64,000 nucleotides of DNA from CAVSJJ01 sp963728395. Lineage in GTDB: Bacteria > Actinomycetota > Actinomycetes > Actinomycetales > Dermatophilaceae. Positions within the stretch are counted from its first letter, which is position 1. Every line of letters starts with the position of its first letter. The notes under the pieces were generated by a model that was not told where the DNA came from, made no database searches, and saw nothing but the letters and a program-made list of their open reading frames with translations. Positions 25,991 to 34,900 of the stretch are shown here, piece after piece. Both the position numbers and the translations under genes were made by a program. Location of the stretch: assembly GCA_963728395.1 (NCBI GenBank), contig CAVSJJ010000004.1:62001-126000 (forward strand), in the 5' to 3' direction.

Positions 25991-26026
25991 CGACACGTCC
26001 CGGGCAAGGACGCCCGGGACGTGTCG
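25991..26026. terminator. Bidirectional terminator between tpl and the hydroxybutyryl-CoA dehydrogenase gene
   Basis: Perfect 15-base arms (25991-26005 and 26012-26026), six-base loop, followed by gTTTC on the plus strand. It lies between two convergent genes and can serve both. Confidence 0.75.
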
Positions 26027-26082
26027 TTTCCCCGCCGCGACCGCCCCGCGCGTCCCGATCGGACGCGCGGCCGGGGGCCGCC

Positions 26083-27861
26083 TCAGGCGTAGGTGCGGAA
26101 GCCGCGGCCGGTCTTGCGGCCGAGGTAGCCCGCGGTGACCAGGTGCTCGAGCAGCGGGGCCGGCGCGAAACCGGGCTCGCGGAACTCGGTGTAGAGCTCG
26201 CGCTCGATGGCGAGCGACACGTCGAGCCCGACGACGTCGAGGAGCTCGAACGGCCCCATCGGCAGGCCACACCCGGTCTTCATCGCGATGTCGATGTCGT
26301 CGGCCGACGCGTAGTTGGCCTCGAGCATCCGCACCGCGTCGTTGAGGTAGGGGAAGAGCAGGGCGTTGACGATGAACCCGCTCCGGTCGCCGCAGGTGAC
26401 CGGCTGCTTCCCGACCGCGCCGCACAGGTCCTGAACCGTCGCGCGGACCTCCGGGGCGGTCGAGACGGTGTGCACGACCTCGACGAGCCGCATGACCTGG
26501 GCCGGGTTGAAGAAGTGCATCCCGATGACGTCCTGCGGACGGCCGGTGACCTTCGCGCAGTCGATGATCGGCAGCGACGAGGTCGTCGTCGCGAGGATCG
26601 CGCCCGGCCGGCAGATGCGGTCCAGGTCCCGGAACAGGTCCTGCTTGACGCCGAGGTCCTCCGCGATCGCCTCGACGACGAGGTCGACCGAGCCGAGGTC
26701 CTCCCGCGCGGTCGAGCCGGTCAGCCGCGCCAGCAGGGCGTCGGCCTGCTCCTGGGTGGCCCGGCCCTTCTCGATCGCCCGGCCCTGGGACTTCTCGATG
26801 CGGGCCCGCACCGCATCGACCTTGTCCTGGGAGCGAGCGACGTAGATGACGTCGTGCCCCGCCTTCGCGAAGACCTCGATGATGCCGGTCGCCATTGTTC
26901 CGGAGCCGACGACACCGACCGCGGAGACCGGCCGCAGCTCCACCCCTTCGGGCAGGCCGAGCGCCGGCGTCTGGTCGTCGGGGACCACCTCGGGGCTGCC
27001 CGGCGCGGCATACGTGTAGAAGCCGCGGCCGCTCTTGCGGCCGAGCAGTCCCGCACTGACCATCTGCTTGATGATCGGCTTGGGGGCGTGCAGCCGGTCC
27101 CGGCCCTGCCGGTACATCGTGTCGAGGATCTCGTATGCCGTGTCGAGACCGATGAGGTCGAGCAGGGCGAGTGGGCCCATCGGGTAGCCGCAGCCGAAGC
27201 GCATCGCGGCGTCGATGTCCTCGCGCGAGGCGTACCTGTTCTCGTACATGGACACCGCGTGGTTGAGGTAGCCGAAGAGCAGGGCGTTCGCGATGAACCC
27301 GGCCTTGTCGCCGACGACGACCGGCATCTTGCCGAGCCGCTCGGCGAGACCCTTGACGTCCTCGACGACGTCGTCGGCGGTGATGACGGTCCGGACGACC
27401 TCGACGAACTTCAGGACGGGCGCCGGATTGAAGAAGTGCATGCCGACGACCCGGCGCGGCTGCTCGGTCGCGACGGCGATCTCGGTGACCGGGAGTGAGG
27501 AGGTGTTCGTCGCGAGCACGGCCTCCTCGGACACGACGGCATCGAGCCCGGCGAAGATCCGCTTCTTCAGCTCGAGGCTCTCCGGGACCGCCTCGACGAC
27601 GAGCTGACAGCTGGCGACATCGGCGAGGGTCGTCGTGTAGCGCACCCGGGCGTGGAGCGCGTCGTGCTCCTCCTGGGTGAGCTTGCCGCGGTCGAGCGCG
27701 CGGCCGGTGCTCGTGGCGAGGACGGCCTTGCCACGCTCGACCCCCGCGTCGTCGACCTCGACTGCGACGACGTCGATGCCGTTGCGGGCCACGACCTCGA
27801 CGATGCCGGCGCCCATGGTGCCGAGTCCGATGACGCCGACGCTGGTGAACTCTCGAGCCAT
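26083..27861 (-). CDS. Tandem-duplicated 3-hydroxybutyryl-CoA dehydrogenase
   Basis: 592 aa, twice the length of a single dehydrogenase. Copy 1 (about 1-290) begins VGVIGLGTMGAGI, and copy 2 (about 325-592) begins VGVVGSGTMATGI. Each copy carries its own MHFFNPA motif with the catalytic His, a NTSSLP/TTSSLP motif, and a C-terminal CGxPMGP...LLD segment, so both halves look active. NAD(P)-dependent conversion of acetoacetyl-CoA and 3-hydroxybutyryl-CoA fits between the thiolase and Ccr in this window. MAREF at 27861 was preferred over an earlier start because homology begins right after it. Confidence 0.9.
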   Translation of the reverse strand: MAREFTSVGVIGLGTMGAGIVEVVARNGIDVVAVEVDDAGVERGKAVLATSTGRALDRGKLTQEEHDALHARVRYTTTLADVASCQLVVEAVPESLELKKRIFAGLDAVVSEEAVLATNTSSLPVTEIAVATEQPRRVVGMHFFNPAPVLKFVEVVRTVITADDVVEDVKGLAERLGKMPVVVGDKAGFIANALLFGYLNHAVSMYENRYASREDIDAAMRFGCGYPMGPLALLDLIGLDTAYEILDTMYRQGRDRLHAPKPIIKQMVSAGLLGRKSGRGFYTYAAPGSPEVVPDDQTPALGLPEGVELRPVSAVGVVGSGTMATGIIEVFAKAGHDVIYVARSQDKVDAVRARIEKSQGRAIEKGRATQEQADALLARLTGSTAREDLGSVDLVVEAIAEDLGVKQDLFRDLDRICRPGAILATTTSSLPIIDCAKVTGRPQDVIGMHFFNPAQVMRLVEVVHTVSTAPEVRATVQDLCGAVGKQPVTCGDRSGFIVNALLFPYLNDAVRMLEANYASADDIDIAMKTGCGLPMGPFELLDVVGLDVSLAIERELYTEFREPGFAPAPLLEHLVTAGYLGRKTGRGFRTYA

Positions 27862-27968
27862 GTCTGTGATCCTCGCATCCTGCCGGAGCCGACGGGACGT
27901 GAGGCTGCCCACCATCGGTCAGGGTGGCTGCAGGCTATCGGCAGCGGAGCGGGTCGCGCGCCCCGGGG

Positions 27969-28424
27969 CTACCAGTCGTGTCCGGCCCCGATGAGCGCCT
28001 CTTCGGCGTCGAAGCGCTGCCGCTTCGTCAGCGGCGCTCGCTCAGCAGGCAGCGGGACGTTGACGCTGCGGCAGTAGTCGAGCAGCACGTAGTCGTAGGC
28101 CCAGGTCGACGCGGCGAGCCGCGCCGCCTTGGCCGGCTGGTTGCCGTCCTCGACCCGGCGGATGTCCTCGGCAAGGCGGCGCAGCTCGAGCCCGATCAGG
28201 ACGGGCGGGATCGGCTCGGCCGGGCGTCGCCGCCAGGGGACCAGCCCGACGACCCGGCCGGCGGGGCCGCGGAGCCGGCGCAGGGGTCGTGCGAGGTGCC
28301 GCAGCGGGCCGCGCATGAGGCTCTCGGAGCGTCCGGTCGCGAGCAGGTCGATCGCGACGATGACGGCGCCGGCCAGGACGACGGGCACGATGAGGACCCG
28401 GAGCAGCACCAGCGTGACCGCCAT
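27969..28424 (-). CDS. Small membrane-anchored protein of unknown function
   Basis: 151 aa. One N-terminal hydrophobic segment (LVLLRVLIVPVVLAGAVIVAIDLL, about residues 5-28), then a very basic arginine-rich stretch and a soluble C-terminus with helices. The segment AAKAARLAASTWAYDYVLLDYC-like near residue 95-120 and the ending QRFDAEEALIGAG suggest a conserved actinobacterial family, but I do not recognise its role. It lies alone on the minus strand between hbd and the AI-2E permease gene. Confidence 0.65.
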   Translation of the reverse strand: MAVTLVLLRVLIVPVVLAGAVIVAIDLLATGRSESLMRGPLRHLARPLRRLRGPAGRVVGLVPWRRRPAEPIPPVLIGLELRRLAEDIRRVEDGNQPAKAARLAASTWAYDYVLLDYCRSVNVPLPAERAPLTKRQRFDAEEALIGAGHDW

Positions 28425-28504
28425 CGTCCTCACCTCATCTCGAGTGTGCGACGCGCTCCCGCTCCGGCGCAACACATTCGCGGATGCCGCCAGGCACACC
28501 GAAC

Positions 28505-29704
28505 TCACGCCTCTTCCGGGCCGCTGGGATCGTCCCCGACCGGCGGGTCGGTGGCGCCTGCTTCCCCCTCGGGCCCGGCGGCGCCACCCCCGCCGTCGGC
28601 GGGGGCCGGCGGTTGCGGCTCCCCGTCCGCGCCTACCTCGACCCGGCCCAGGAGAACGGGCACGACGCGCCCGACGACGGAGCACAACGGGACGGCGATC
28701 AGCGCGCCGACGACCCCCCCGACGGCACCGAACGCCGCGATGGACAGGACCGTGACGATCGGATGGAGATGGACGAAGCGCCGCATGACGAGGGGTTGCA
28801 GGACATGCGCCTCGGTCTGGTTGGCCGCGAGGAGGAGCGCCAGGATGATCCCGGCCTGGACGAGGCCGTGGGTGGCGAGCGTCACGAGCACGGCGGCACC
28901 ACCGGCGACGAGGGCCCCGACGATGGGCACGAAGCTGCCGAAGAACACCGCGACGGCCAGCGGGCCCGCCAGGGGGACGCCGAGGACGGCGAGCGCCGTC
29001 CCCACGACGATCCCGTGGAACGTGGCGATGGCCAGGGTGCCGCGAACGTAGCCGGACACCGACCGCCAGGCGGTCTGCCCGGCCTGGTCCAGTCGTCTCG
29101 ACCACGTCGCCGTCCCGTGTCCCACCATGGAGGCCCACAGGCGCTCGCCGTCCCACACGAGGAGGAAGGTGAGCAGCCAGGTGAGCACGAGCCCGACGAT
29201 GGCGCGGAGGGTGAGGTTGATCCCGGAGAACGCGGTCCCGACAAGGTCGCCGCTGCGTTGGTCGAGCCAGTCCGTGGCCCGTTGTTGCAGCGTCGCCAGC
29301 TGCACCGAGCCGAACCCGAGCACCCCGTGGTGGAGCATGCCGCTGAGACCGGACATCGTCTGACGGGTTGACGACACGATCTGGGAGACGCTGGCCGTCG
29401 CCCGCACCGTGACCACGGTCAGGATGCCCCCCAGCACGGCCAGCGCGGCGAAGACGGTGATGAGGCTGGCCGGCAGCCGCGGCATGCCGGTGCGCTCGAC
29501 GAGGCGGCGCACCGGGGTGAGCAGTGCGGTGCCGAGCGCGGCACCGATGAGCGGGACCGTGACGACGGAGAGCAGGACGACGAGGCGGGCCAGGAGATAG
29601 CCGGCCAGGGCGAGGACGAGCAGCCGGACCGCCCACCAGGTGCACCATTGCACGGCCTCCCGGATGGAGGCCGGCGCGCTCGTCGCTGCGCCGGTCCGGT
29701 TCAT
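28505..29704 (-). CDS. AI-2E-family membrane permease (second copy)
   Basis: 399 aa if begun at MNRTGAATS (29704); ATG codons upstream at 29728 and 29809 would only add a poor extension. Eight hydrophobic segments with the family pattern FFGSFVPIVGALVAGG, LLLAANQTEAHVLQPLVM and AFGAVGGVVGALIAVP. The tail is acidic and proline/glycine-rich. It differs clearly from the copy at 20011-21216. It is divergent from the glycosyltransferase::acyltransferase fusion and shares its promoter region with it, so a role in moving a lipid or lipid precursor is conceivable but unproven. Confidence 0.85.
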   Translation of the reverse strand: MNRTGAATSAPASIREAVQWCTWWAVRLLVLALAGYLLARLVVLLSVVTVPLIGAALGTALLTPVRRLVERTGMPRLPASLITVFAALAVLGGILTVVTVRATASVSQIVSSTRQTMSGLSGMLHHGVLGFGSVQLATLQQRATDWLDQRSGDLVGTAFSGINLTLRAIVGLVLTWLLTFLLVWDGERLWASMVGHGTATWSRRLDQAGQTAWRSVSGYVRGTLAIATFHGIVVGTALAVLGVPLAGPLAVAVFFGSFVPIVGALVAGGAAVLVTLATHGLVQAGIILALLLAANQTEAHVLQPLVMRRFVHLHPIVTVLSIAAFGAVGGVVGALIAVPLCSVVGRVVPVLLGRVEVGADGEPQPPAPADGGGGAAGPEGEAGATDPPVGDDPSGPEEA

Positions 29705-29808
29705 GGGCGCTCCGACCGCCGCCCGCATGACGCCGCGTTGACCGGGTAGGCCCGCTGACAGAGAGTTCCACACCCCAGCCCGCCGACGGCGGGAGGAGAG
29801 GACCAACA

Positions 29809-32238
29809 ATGCAGCACCCGCATCCGGACCGCGTCCTCGTCGTCAGCGCGAACATGGGTGAGGGGCACAACGCGACCGCGCGAGCGCTGACGGAGGCAGC
29901 CGTCGATCTGTGGCCCGAGTGCACGGTGACCCAGGTCGACACGCTCGAGGTCATGGGCCGTGGCGTCGGGCCGCTCTTCCGCTCGATCTACGTCGGCAAC
30001 GTCCAGCACACGCCCTGGCTGTACGAGTACTTCTACGCGAGTCTGTGGCGGCACGCATGGTTCGCCCGTGCGTCCAAGGCGGTCGTCGGGGCCTGGGCCG
30101 GTCCTGCCCTTCGCCGCATCATCGAGGAGGTCCGCCCCGATCTCGTGCTGAGCACCTACCCGCTCGGCAGTGCCGGGCTGGCCTGGCTGCGGCGCCACGA
30201 CGCGCTTCCGCAGCCGGCGGCGGCGTGGGTGTCTGACTTCTCGCCGCATCCGTTCTGGGTGTACCGGGAGCTGGATCGGACATATGTCATGCATGACCGT
30301 GCCGTTCCCGTCGCCCACCGGGCACAAACGGGTGCGACCGTGACGACGTGCGCTCCGCCGGTCGTGGCGAGCTTCACCGAGGTGGCCCCGCAGGAGGCGG
30401 CGGCGGCGCGGCATGAGCTCGGCGTCTCGGCGGACGACACGCTCGTCCTCGTCAGCAGTGGCGCCTTCGGTTTCGGCACCGTCGAGCGCGCCGTCGAGGC
30501 CGTGCTCGACGCTGGGCCCTCCGTCCACGTCGCGGCGGTCACCGGCCGCAACCTCGCGCTGCGCGAGAAGCTGCTCGCCGGTGCCGGCGGCGACCCGCGT
30601 GCCCACGTCCTCGGGTGGGTGGAGGACATGCCCCGCCTGCTCGGGGCCGCGGACGCGGTCATCTCGAATGCCGGCGGGGCCTCCGCCCTCGAGGCCCTCG
30701 CCGCGCGGGTGCCGGTCATCATGTTCCAGCCGATCGCGGCCCACGGCCGGGCCAACGCGCAGCTGATGGAGCTCGCCGGGTTGACGAGCGTCTGCACCAC
30801 CCCCGCGGCCCTGACCTCGCGGATCCGCCGCGTGATGGGCGATGCCGACGGCCGACCATGCCTTCCTGCCGCACCGAGCGTCCGCGAGTCGCTGCGCGTG
30901 CTCGCCTCGAGCGCAGCCGAGCCGCGCAGGCCTCTCGGCGCCGTCCGGACCCCGCCGGCCGTCGAGCCGGACCGGCCCGATCGGAACGAGCGGCTGGCGC
31001 CGGCCGACGCGTTGTTCCTCGACATCGACTCCGGCACGGTGCCTCAGCAGATCGGGACCGTACTGGTGCTCGACACCTCGCGCACCGGCCCGCTGGGTCC
31101 CGACGTGCTCGCTCGGCTCGCCGGCGCGATACCCCGGGTGCGGTCGCGACTGGACCGAGGTGGGTGGTTCGCGTCCCCGTCGCGCCGGCCGGAGGATCCA
31201 GCCGCCGGTCCCGAGATCTCGCAGGGCCGGATCGACGGGACCGATACGGCCGCCCTCGGCCGGGCGGTGGACGCCTTCTTCGGCGTGCGACTCGACCTCG
31301 ACGCGCCAGCCGCCCGGTTGCGTCTGCTGTCCGGCCTGCCGGACGGCCGACAGGCCGTGCTCATCCAGGTCCACCACGCCCTGTGCGACGGTGTCGCTCT
31401 CATCGAGGCTCTCGTGGCCGAGGCCGAGCAGATCTCCAGTCCGTCCCCTCCTCGGCGCCACGAACCGGCCCCGGCGCCCGGGCGACGGCATCGACGACAC
31501 CCGGTGCGCAGCGCCGTGCACCTCGTCCACGGGATTCTGGCGCTGGCCCGTGCCGGTCGGGCGCCGGCCACACCGCTGTCGGGGCCCATCGACTCCCGTG
31601 AGCGCCGCCATGTGATGTGGCGACTCTCCGGGCCAACGGTGCGCGGGGCAGCCACGGCCCACGATTGCTCGGTGGGCGAGCTCCTGCTCGGCCTGCTCGC
31701 CGAGACCGTCGCCGAGGTGGCGCCGGCCGCGCGGCCGGATCCGCGGGTCAGGGTGCTCGTGCCTCGGAGCCTGCACCGTGGGGACTCGGCGGTCAGTGGC
31801 AGTGGGAACCGAACGGGAGCGACCCCGGTGGACCTCCCGGTCGGCCGGATGCCCATCGGCCAGCGCATCACGGCGACGCGAGCGGTCATGCGCCGCCACG
31901 GCGACAGCCACCGACCGCGCGCCGCACGCGAGGTCGTCCAGGTCGTGGGAGCCCTGCCGCCGCCCGTGCGCCGCGGCCTCAACCGGCTCATGTACCGCTC
32001 GACCTGGTTCAGCTCCATCGCGACGGTCCTGCCGGGTCTGGTCCGCGACGTGGAGATCGCCGGGCGAGCCGTGGAGGACACGTTCCCGGTCCTGCCGCTC
32101 GCACCCGGGGTCCAGCTCTCGTTCGGGGCCATCCCGCGGCGGGACGTCGTGGACGTATGCCTCACCCTGGGACCCAGGTGGGCCGATCGGGCCGGCTCCT
32201 TCGAGCGAGCCTTCGCTGCCGCCTTGGACCGGGCGTGA
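29809..32238 (+). CDS. Fusion of an MGDG-synthase-like glycosyltransferase and a wax-ester-synthase/DGAT-type acyltransferase
   Basis: 809 aa, GGAGGAGAGG upstream. Residues 1 to about 375 are a GT-B glycosyltransferase of the MGDG-synthase/UgtP type: SANMGEGHNATARAL (diacylglycerol-type acceptor loop), DLVLSTYPLGS, VLGWVEDMP and the nucleotide-sugar region NAGGASALEALAARVPV. From about 392 it changes into a WS/DGAT acyltransferase: LAPADALFLDID, VPQQIGTVLVLD and the catalytic HHALCDG motif near residue 522 (family HHxxxDG). Both active sites look intact. Predicted product: an acylated glycolipid; acceptor might be a diacylglycerol or a hopanoid (inference from the neighbouring hopanoid operon). 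Followed by two genes with 4-base overlaps. Confidence 0.82.
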   Translation: MQHPHPDRVLVVSANMGEGHNATARALTEAAVDLWPECTVTQVDTLEVMGRGVGPLFRSIYVGNVQHTPWLYEYFYASLWRHAWFARASKAVVGAWAGPALRRIIEEVRPDLVLSTYPLGSAGLAWLRRHDALPQPAAAWVSDFSPHPFWVYRELDRTYVMHDRAVPVAHRAQTGATVTTCAPPVVASFTEVAPQEAAAARHELGVSADDTLVLVSSGAFGFGTVERAVEAVLDAGPSVHVAAVTGRNLALREKLLAGAGGDPRAHVLGWVEDMPRLLGAADAVISNAGGASALEALAARVPVIMFQPIAAHGRANAQLMELAGLTSVCTTPAALTSRIRRVMGDADGRPCLPAAPSVRESLRVLASSAAEPRRPLGAVRTPPAVEPDRPDRNERLAPADALFLDIDSGTVPQQIGTVLVLDTSRTGPLGPDVLARLAGAIPRVRSRLDRGGWFASPSRRPEDPAAGPEISQGRIDGTDTAALGRAVDAFFGVRLDLDAPAARLRLLSGLPDGRQAVLIQVHHALCDGVALIEALVAEAEQISSPSPPRRHEPAPAPGRRHRRHPVRSAVHLVHGILALARAGRAPATPLSGPIDSRERRHVMWRLSGPTVRGAATAHDCSVGELLLGLLAETVAEVAPAARPDPRVRVLVPRSLHRGDSAVSGSGNRTGATPVDLPVGRMPIGQRITATRAVMRRHGDSHRPRAAREVVQVVGALPPPVRRGLNRLMYRSTWFSSIATVLPGLVRDVEIAGRAVEDTFPVLPLAPGVQLSFGAIPRRDVVDVCLTLGPRWADRAGSFERAFAAALDRA

Positions 32239-33122
32239 CACACACCGCCCTGGCCGCGCTCGTCGCCGTCGTCTCGGCCGCGGCATACGGCCTGAGCGGC
32301 GCGCTCCAGCACCGCGCCGACCGCCAGGCACCACTGGCCGACACCATGAGCCCACGCATCGTGCTCGAGGTGCTTCACCGCCCCATGTGGCTGACTTCCT
32401 TGCTCGCGGTCGCCGTCGCCCTGGCGGGCCAGGCACTCGCCCTGTCGATGGCACCGCTCGTCCTGGTCCAGCCCATCCTCGTGTCCGGAGCCGTGTTCGG
32501 CGCCATCTTCGCCGCCGTCCTGGCGCGGCACCGGCCCGACCTGACCGTGGTGCTCGGAGCGGCCGGGGCCGTGGCCGGGCTGTCGGCGCTGCTGGTGCTC
32601 GCCCAGCCCTCCGAGCCGGACAGCCACTCACACGTGGGCCTGAGCGACGCCTGGCCCCTGGCCGTCGGGCTCGCCGCCCTCCTGGCGCTCTGCCTGGCCC
32701 TGGCCCGCCATCCCCCCACCCCCGTCGCGCAGACGATCTCGCTCGCGGTCGCCACCGGGGTCATGTACGGCATCAACGCCGGTCTCGCCAAGGTGGCCCT
32801 CGATCGCCTGTCCTCCGACGGTTTCGTCGCCCTCCTCACGAGCTGGCCGCTGTGGGCGGTGGCCGTCATCGGTCCCCTCGGCTTCGTCCTCAACCAGCAG
32901 GCGTTCACTGTGGGGACCGCCGCCAGCCCCGCCATCGCCATCATCACCGTGCTGGACCCGCTCGTCGGGCTCGCCATCGGAGTGCTGTGGCTCGGGGAGT
33001 CCCTCCGGCACGACGACGGCCGGCTCGTCGGCGAGATCCTGGCGTTCGTCGTCGTCATCGCCTCGATCGCCGTCGTGGCCCATCGTGCCCCCCAGGCGGC
33101 CGCCCAGGAGCAGGCCGGATGA
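32235..33122 (+). CDS. DMT-superfamily integral membrane protein
   Basis: 295 aa from GTG at 32235, overlapping the preceding stop (GTGA). About nine hydrophobic segments in the two-repeat arrangement of drug/metabolite transporters (NIPA-like or EamA-like). Typical pieces: LSMAPLVLVQPILVSGAVFGA and, in the second half, AIAIITVLDPLVGLAIGVLWLGE. Coupled to the lipid-enzyme fusion and the SDR, so it may flip or export the lipid product. A similar protein is encoded at 45047-45910 on the other side of the hopanoid operon. Confidence 0.8.
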   Translation: MTHTALAALVAVVSAAAYGLSGALQHRADRQAPLADTMSPRIVLEVLHRPMWLTSLLAVAVALAGQALALSMAPLVLVQPILVSGAVFGAIFAAVLARHRPDLTVVLGAAGAVAGLSALLVLAQPSEPDSHSHVGLSDAWPLAVGLAALLALCLALARHPPTPVAQTISLAVATGVMYGINAGLAKVALDRLSSDGFVALLTSWPLWAVAVIGPLGFVLNQQAFTVGTAASPAIAIITVLDPLVGLAIGVLWLGESLRHDDGRLVGEILAFVVVIASIAVVAHRAPQAAAQEQAG

Positions 33123-33871
33123 CGGGGCCGGGCCGGGCGGCACCGACCGTCCTCATCACCGGGGCCCGGGGCGGCATCGGCCGGGTGACGGCCGAGGCGC
33201 TGTCCGCGACGGGACATCGGCTCCTGCTCACCTCGCGCTCGAGCAGCGGAGCGACGTCGTCGACCCTCGCGGCCCATCCCTACCACGCTGCCGACCTGAC
33301 CCGGGTGGAGCAGGTGCGCGCACTGGCCGACTGGGCGATGCAGGAGGGCCCACCGGACGTCGTCGTCCTCAACGCCGGAACCGGGTGGGCCGGTCCCCTG
33401 CCCGACATGAGCGACGAGGAGGCGGTCGAGCTGCTCACGCTGGATCTGGCTGCACCCGTCGTGCTGACCCGCCGGCTCCTGCCATCCCTCGTCGAGCGCC
33501 GCGGCCACCTCGTGCTCGTCGCGTCGATCGCCGCACACCTCGGGGTGCGGGACGAGGCCGTCTACTCCGCGGCCAAGGGTGGGCTGCTCCGCTTCGCCGA
33601 GGCGCTACGCCACGAGGTGGCGGCCGACGGTGTCGCAGTCTCGGTCGTGTCTCCCGGGGCCGTCGACACCGCGTTCTTCACCCGACGCGGCAGGCCCTAC
33701 GGCCGGTCCTGGCCACGGCCGGTCCCACCGGAGCGGGTGGCCGTTGCCATCGCGAGAACCCTGCAGACGCGTCGGGACGAGGTCTTCGTGCCGGCATGGA
33801 TGCGGCTACCGGCTCGGCTGAACGCAGCGGCGCCGGCCCTGACGGCCCGGCTCACCCGACGTTTCGGGTGA
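33119..33871 (+). CDS. Short-chain dehydrogenase/reductase
   Basis: 250 aa. Rossmann cofactor loop LITGARGGIGR near the start, NAG (VVVLNAGTG), catalytic Ser region VLVASIAAHLG and the active-site YSAAKGG. Third gene of the fusion-DMT-SDR operon (ATGA overlap with the DMT gene). The long C-terminal part resembles SDRs that act on lipids or sterol-like substrates, but the substrate cannot be named. The arginine after TGA in TGARGG hints at NADP preference. Confidence 0.85.
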   Translation: MTGPGRAAPTVLITGARGGIGRVTAEALSATGHRLLLTSRSSSGATSSTLAAHPYHAADLTRVEQVRALADWAMQEGPPDVVVLNAGTGWAGPLPDMSDEEAVELLTLDLAAPVVLTRRLLPSLVERRGHLVLVASIAAHLGVRDEAVYSAAKGGLLRFAEALRHEVAADGVAVSVVSPGAVDTAFFTRRGRPYGRSWPRPVPPERVAVAIARTLQTRRDEVFVPAWMRLPARLNAAAPALTARLTRRFG

Positions 33872-33876
33872 GCCGG
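33847..33876. terminator. Hairpin between the convergent SDR and hpnH genes
   Basis: Perfect 13-base arms (33847-33859 and 33864-33876) with loop CGTT. It includes the SDR stop codon and lies 14 bases past the hpnH stop, so it can terminate both the plus-strand operon and the hopanoid operon. Confidence 0.75.
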
Positions 33877-33889
33877 TGAGCCGCGACCG

Positions 33890-34900
33890 TCAGCTTCCCA
33901 CCGCCGCCCGGATCGACTGACGCAGTGACCCCGTCGTCGCGAGCACGGCGGTCGGCTCATAGCCGCAGTGCGCCATGCAGTTGGCGCATCGGTCGTCGCG
34001 CCCTCGGCCGTAGGCGCTCCAGTCCGTCTCGTCGATCAGCTGCTGGTAGGTCTCGGTATAGCCGTCGGCCATGAGGTAGCACGGCTTCTGCCACCCCTTG
34101 AGCGAGTACGACGGGATGCCCCAGGCCGTGCAGGGGAAGTCCACCTTCCCCTCGAGGAAGTCGAGGAACAGGGGTGAGTGGTTCAGTCGCCACTTCCTCC
34201 GGCGTCCGTCGGCGAACACCTTCGAGAACAGCTCTCGCGTCTGGGCGACGCCGAGGAAGTGCTCCTGGTCCGGCGCGTTCTCATAGGCGTATGCCGGCGA
34301 GATCATCATGTCGTCGACGCCGAGATCGTCGTTGAGGAAGTCGAGGACGTCGATGATCGACTGCGGGGAGTGGTGGGTGAAGAAGGTCGAGTTCGTCGTC
34401 ACGCGGAAGCCACGTTGCTGAAGCTCGCGGATCGCGGCGACGGCCTCGTCGAACACCCCCTCCTGACATACCGACGCGTCGTGCTCCTCGCGCAGACCGT
34501 CGATGTGGATCGCGAAACTGAAGTAGCGCGACGGGGTGAAGTCGAACCGATCCAGGCGGGAGCGGATGAGCATGGCGTTGGAGCACAGGTAGACGTACTT
34601 CTTGCGGGCCACCAGCTCGTTGACGATCTCGTCGATCTGCGGGTGCATGAGCGGCTCACCCCCCGCGATGGAGACCATCGGCGCCCCGCACTCCTCGATC
34701 GCGCCGACCGCCTGTTCCACCGGCATCCGCTGTCTCAGGACGTCGGCAGGGTGCTGGATCTTGCCGCATCCCGCACAGGCGAGGTTGCAGGCGAAGAGCG
34801 GCTCGAGCTCGACGATGAGGGGGAACTTGTCCCGTCCGCGCAGCTTCTGCTGGAGCAGATAGGAACCGACCCGCGCGCTCTGTCGCAGCGGGATGCTCAT
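33890..34900 (-). CDS. hpnH: Hopanoid biosynthesis radical SAM protein HpnH (adenosylhopane synthase)
   Basis: 336 aa. Radical SAM cluster motif in FACNLACAGCGK, followed by SIAGGEPLMHP and the C-terminal auxiliary cysteines CANCMAHCGYEP. HpnH adds the 5'-deoxyadenosyl radical to diploptene to give adenosylhopane, the first step to extended (C35) hopanoids. It is the last gene of the operon and overlaps the HpnG::IspH gene by ATGA. The presence of hpnH shows the strain can go beyond diploptene. Confidence 0.95.
   Translation of the reverse strand: MSIPLRQSARVGSYLLQQKLRGRDKFPLIVELEPLFACNLACAGCGKIQHPADVLRQRMPVEQAVGAIEECGAPMVSIAGGEPLMHPQIDEIVNELVARKKYVYLCSNAMLIRSRLDRFDFTPSRYFSFAIHIDGLREEHDASVCQEGVFDEAVAAIRELQQRGFRVTTNSTFFTHHSPQSIIDVLDFLNDDLGVDDMMISPAYAYENAPDQEHFLGVAQTRELFSKVFADGRRRKWRLNHSPLFLDFLEGKVDFPCTAWGIPSYSLKGWQKPCYLMADGYTETYQQLIDETDWSAYGRGRDDRCANCMAHCGYEPTAVLATTGSLRQSIRAAVGS

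Noticed and set aside
29701..32631. Long minus-strand frame opposite the glycosyltransferase::acyltransferase fusion
   Set aside because: Low-complexity Arg/Gly/Pro composition and no recognisable domain. It is the antisense of a well-supported gene in GC-rich DNA.
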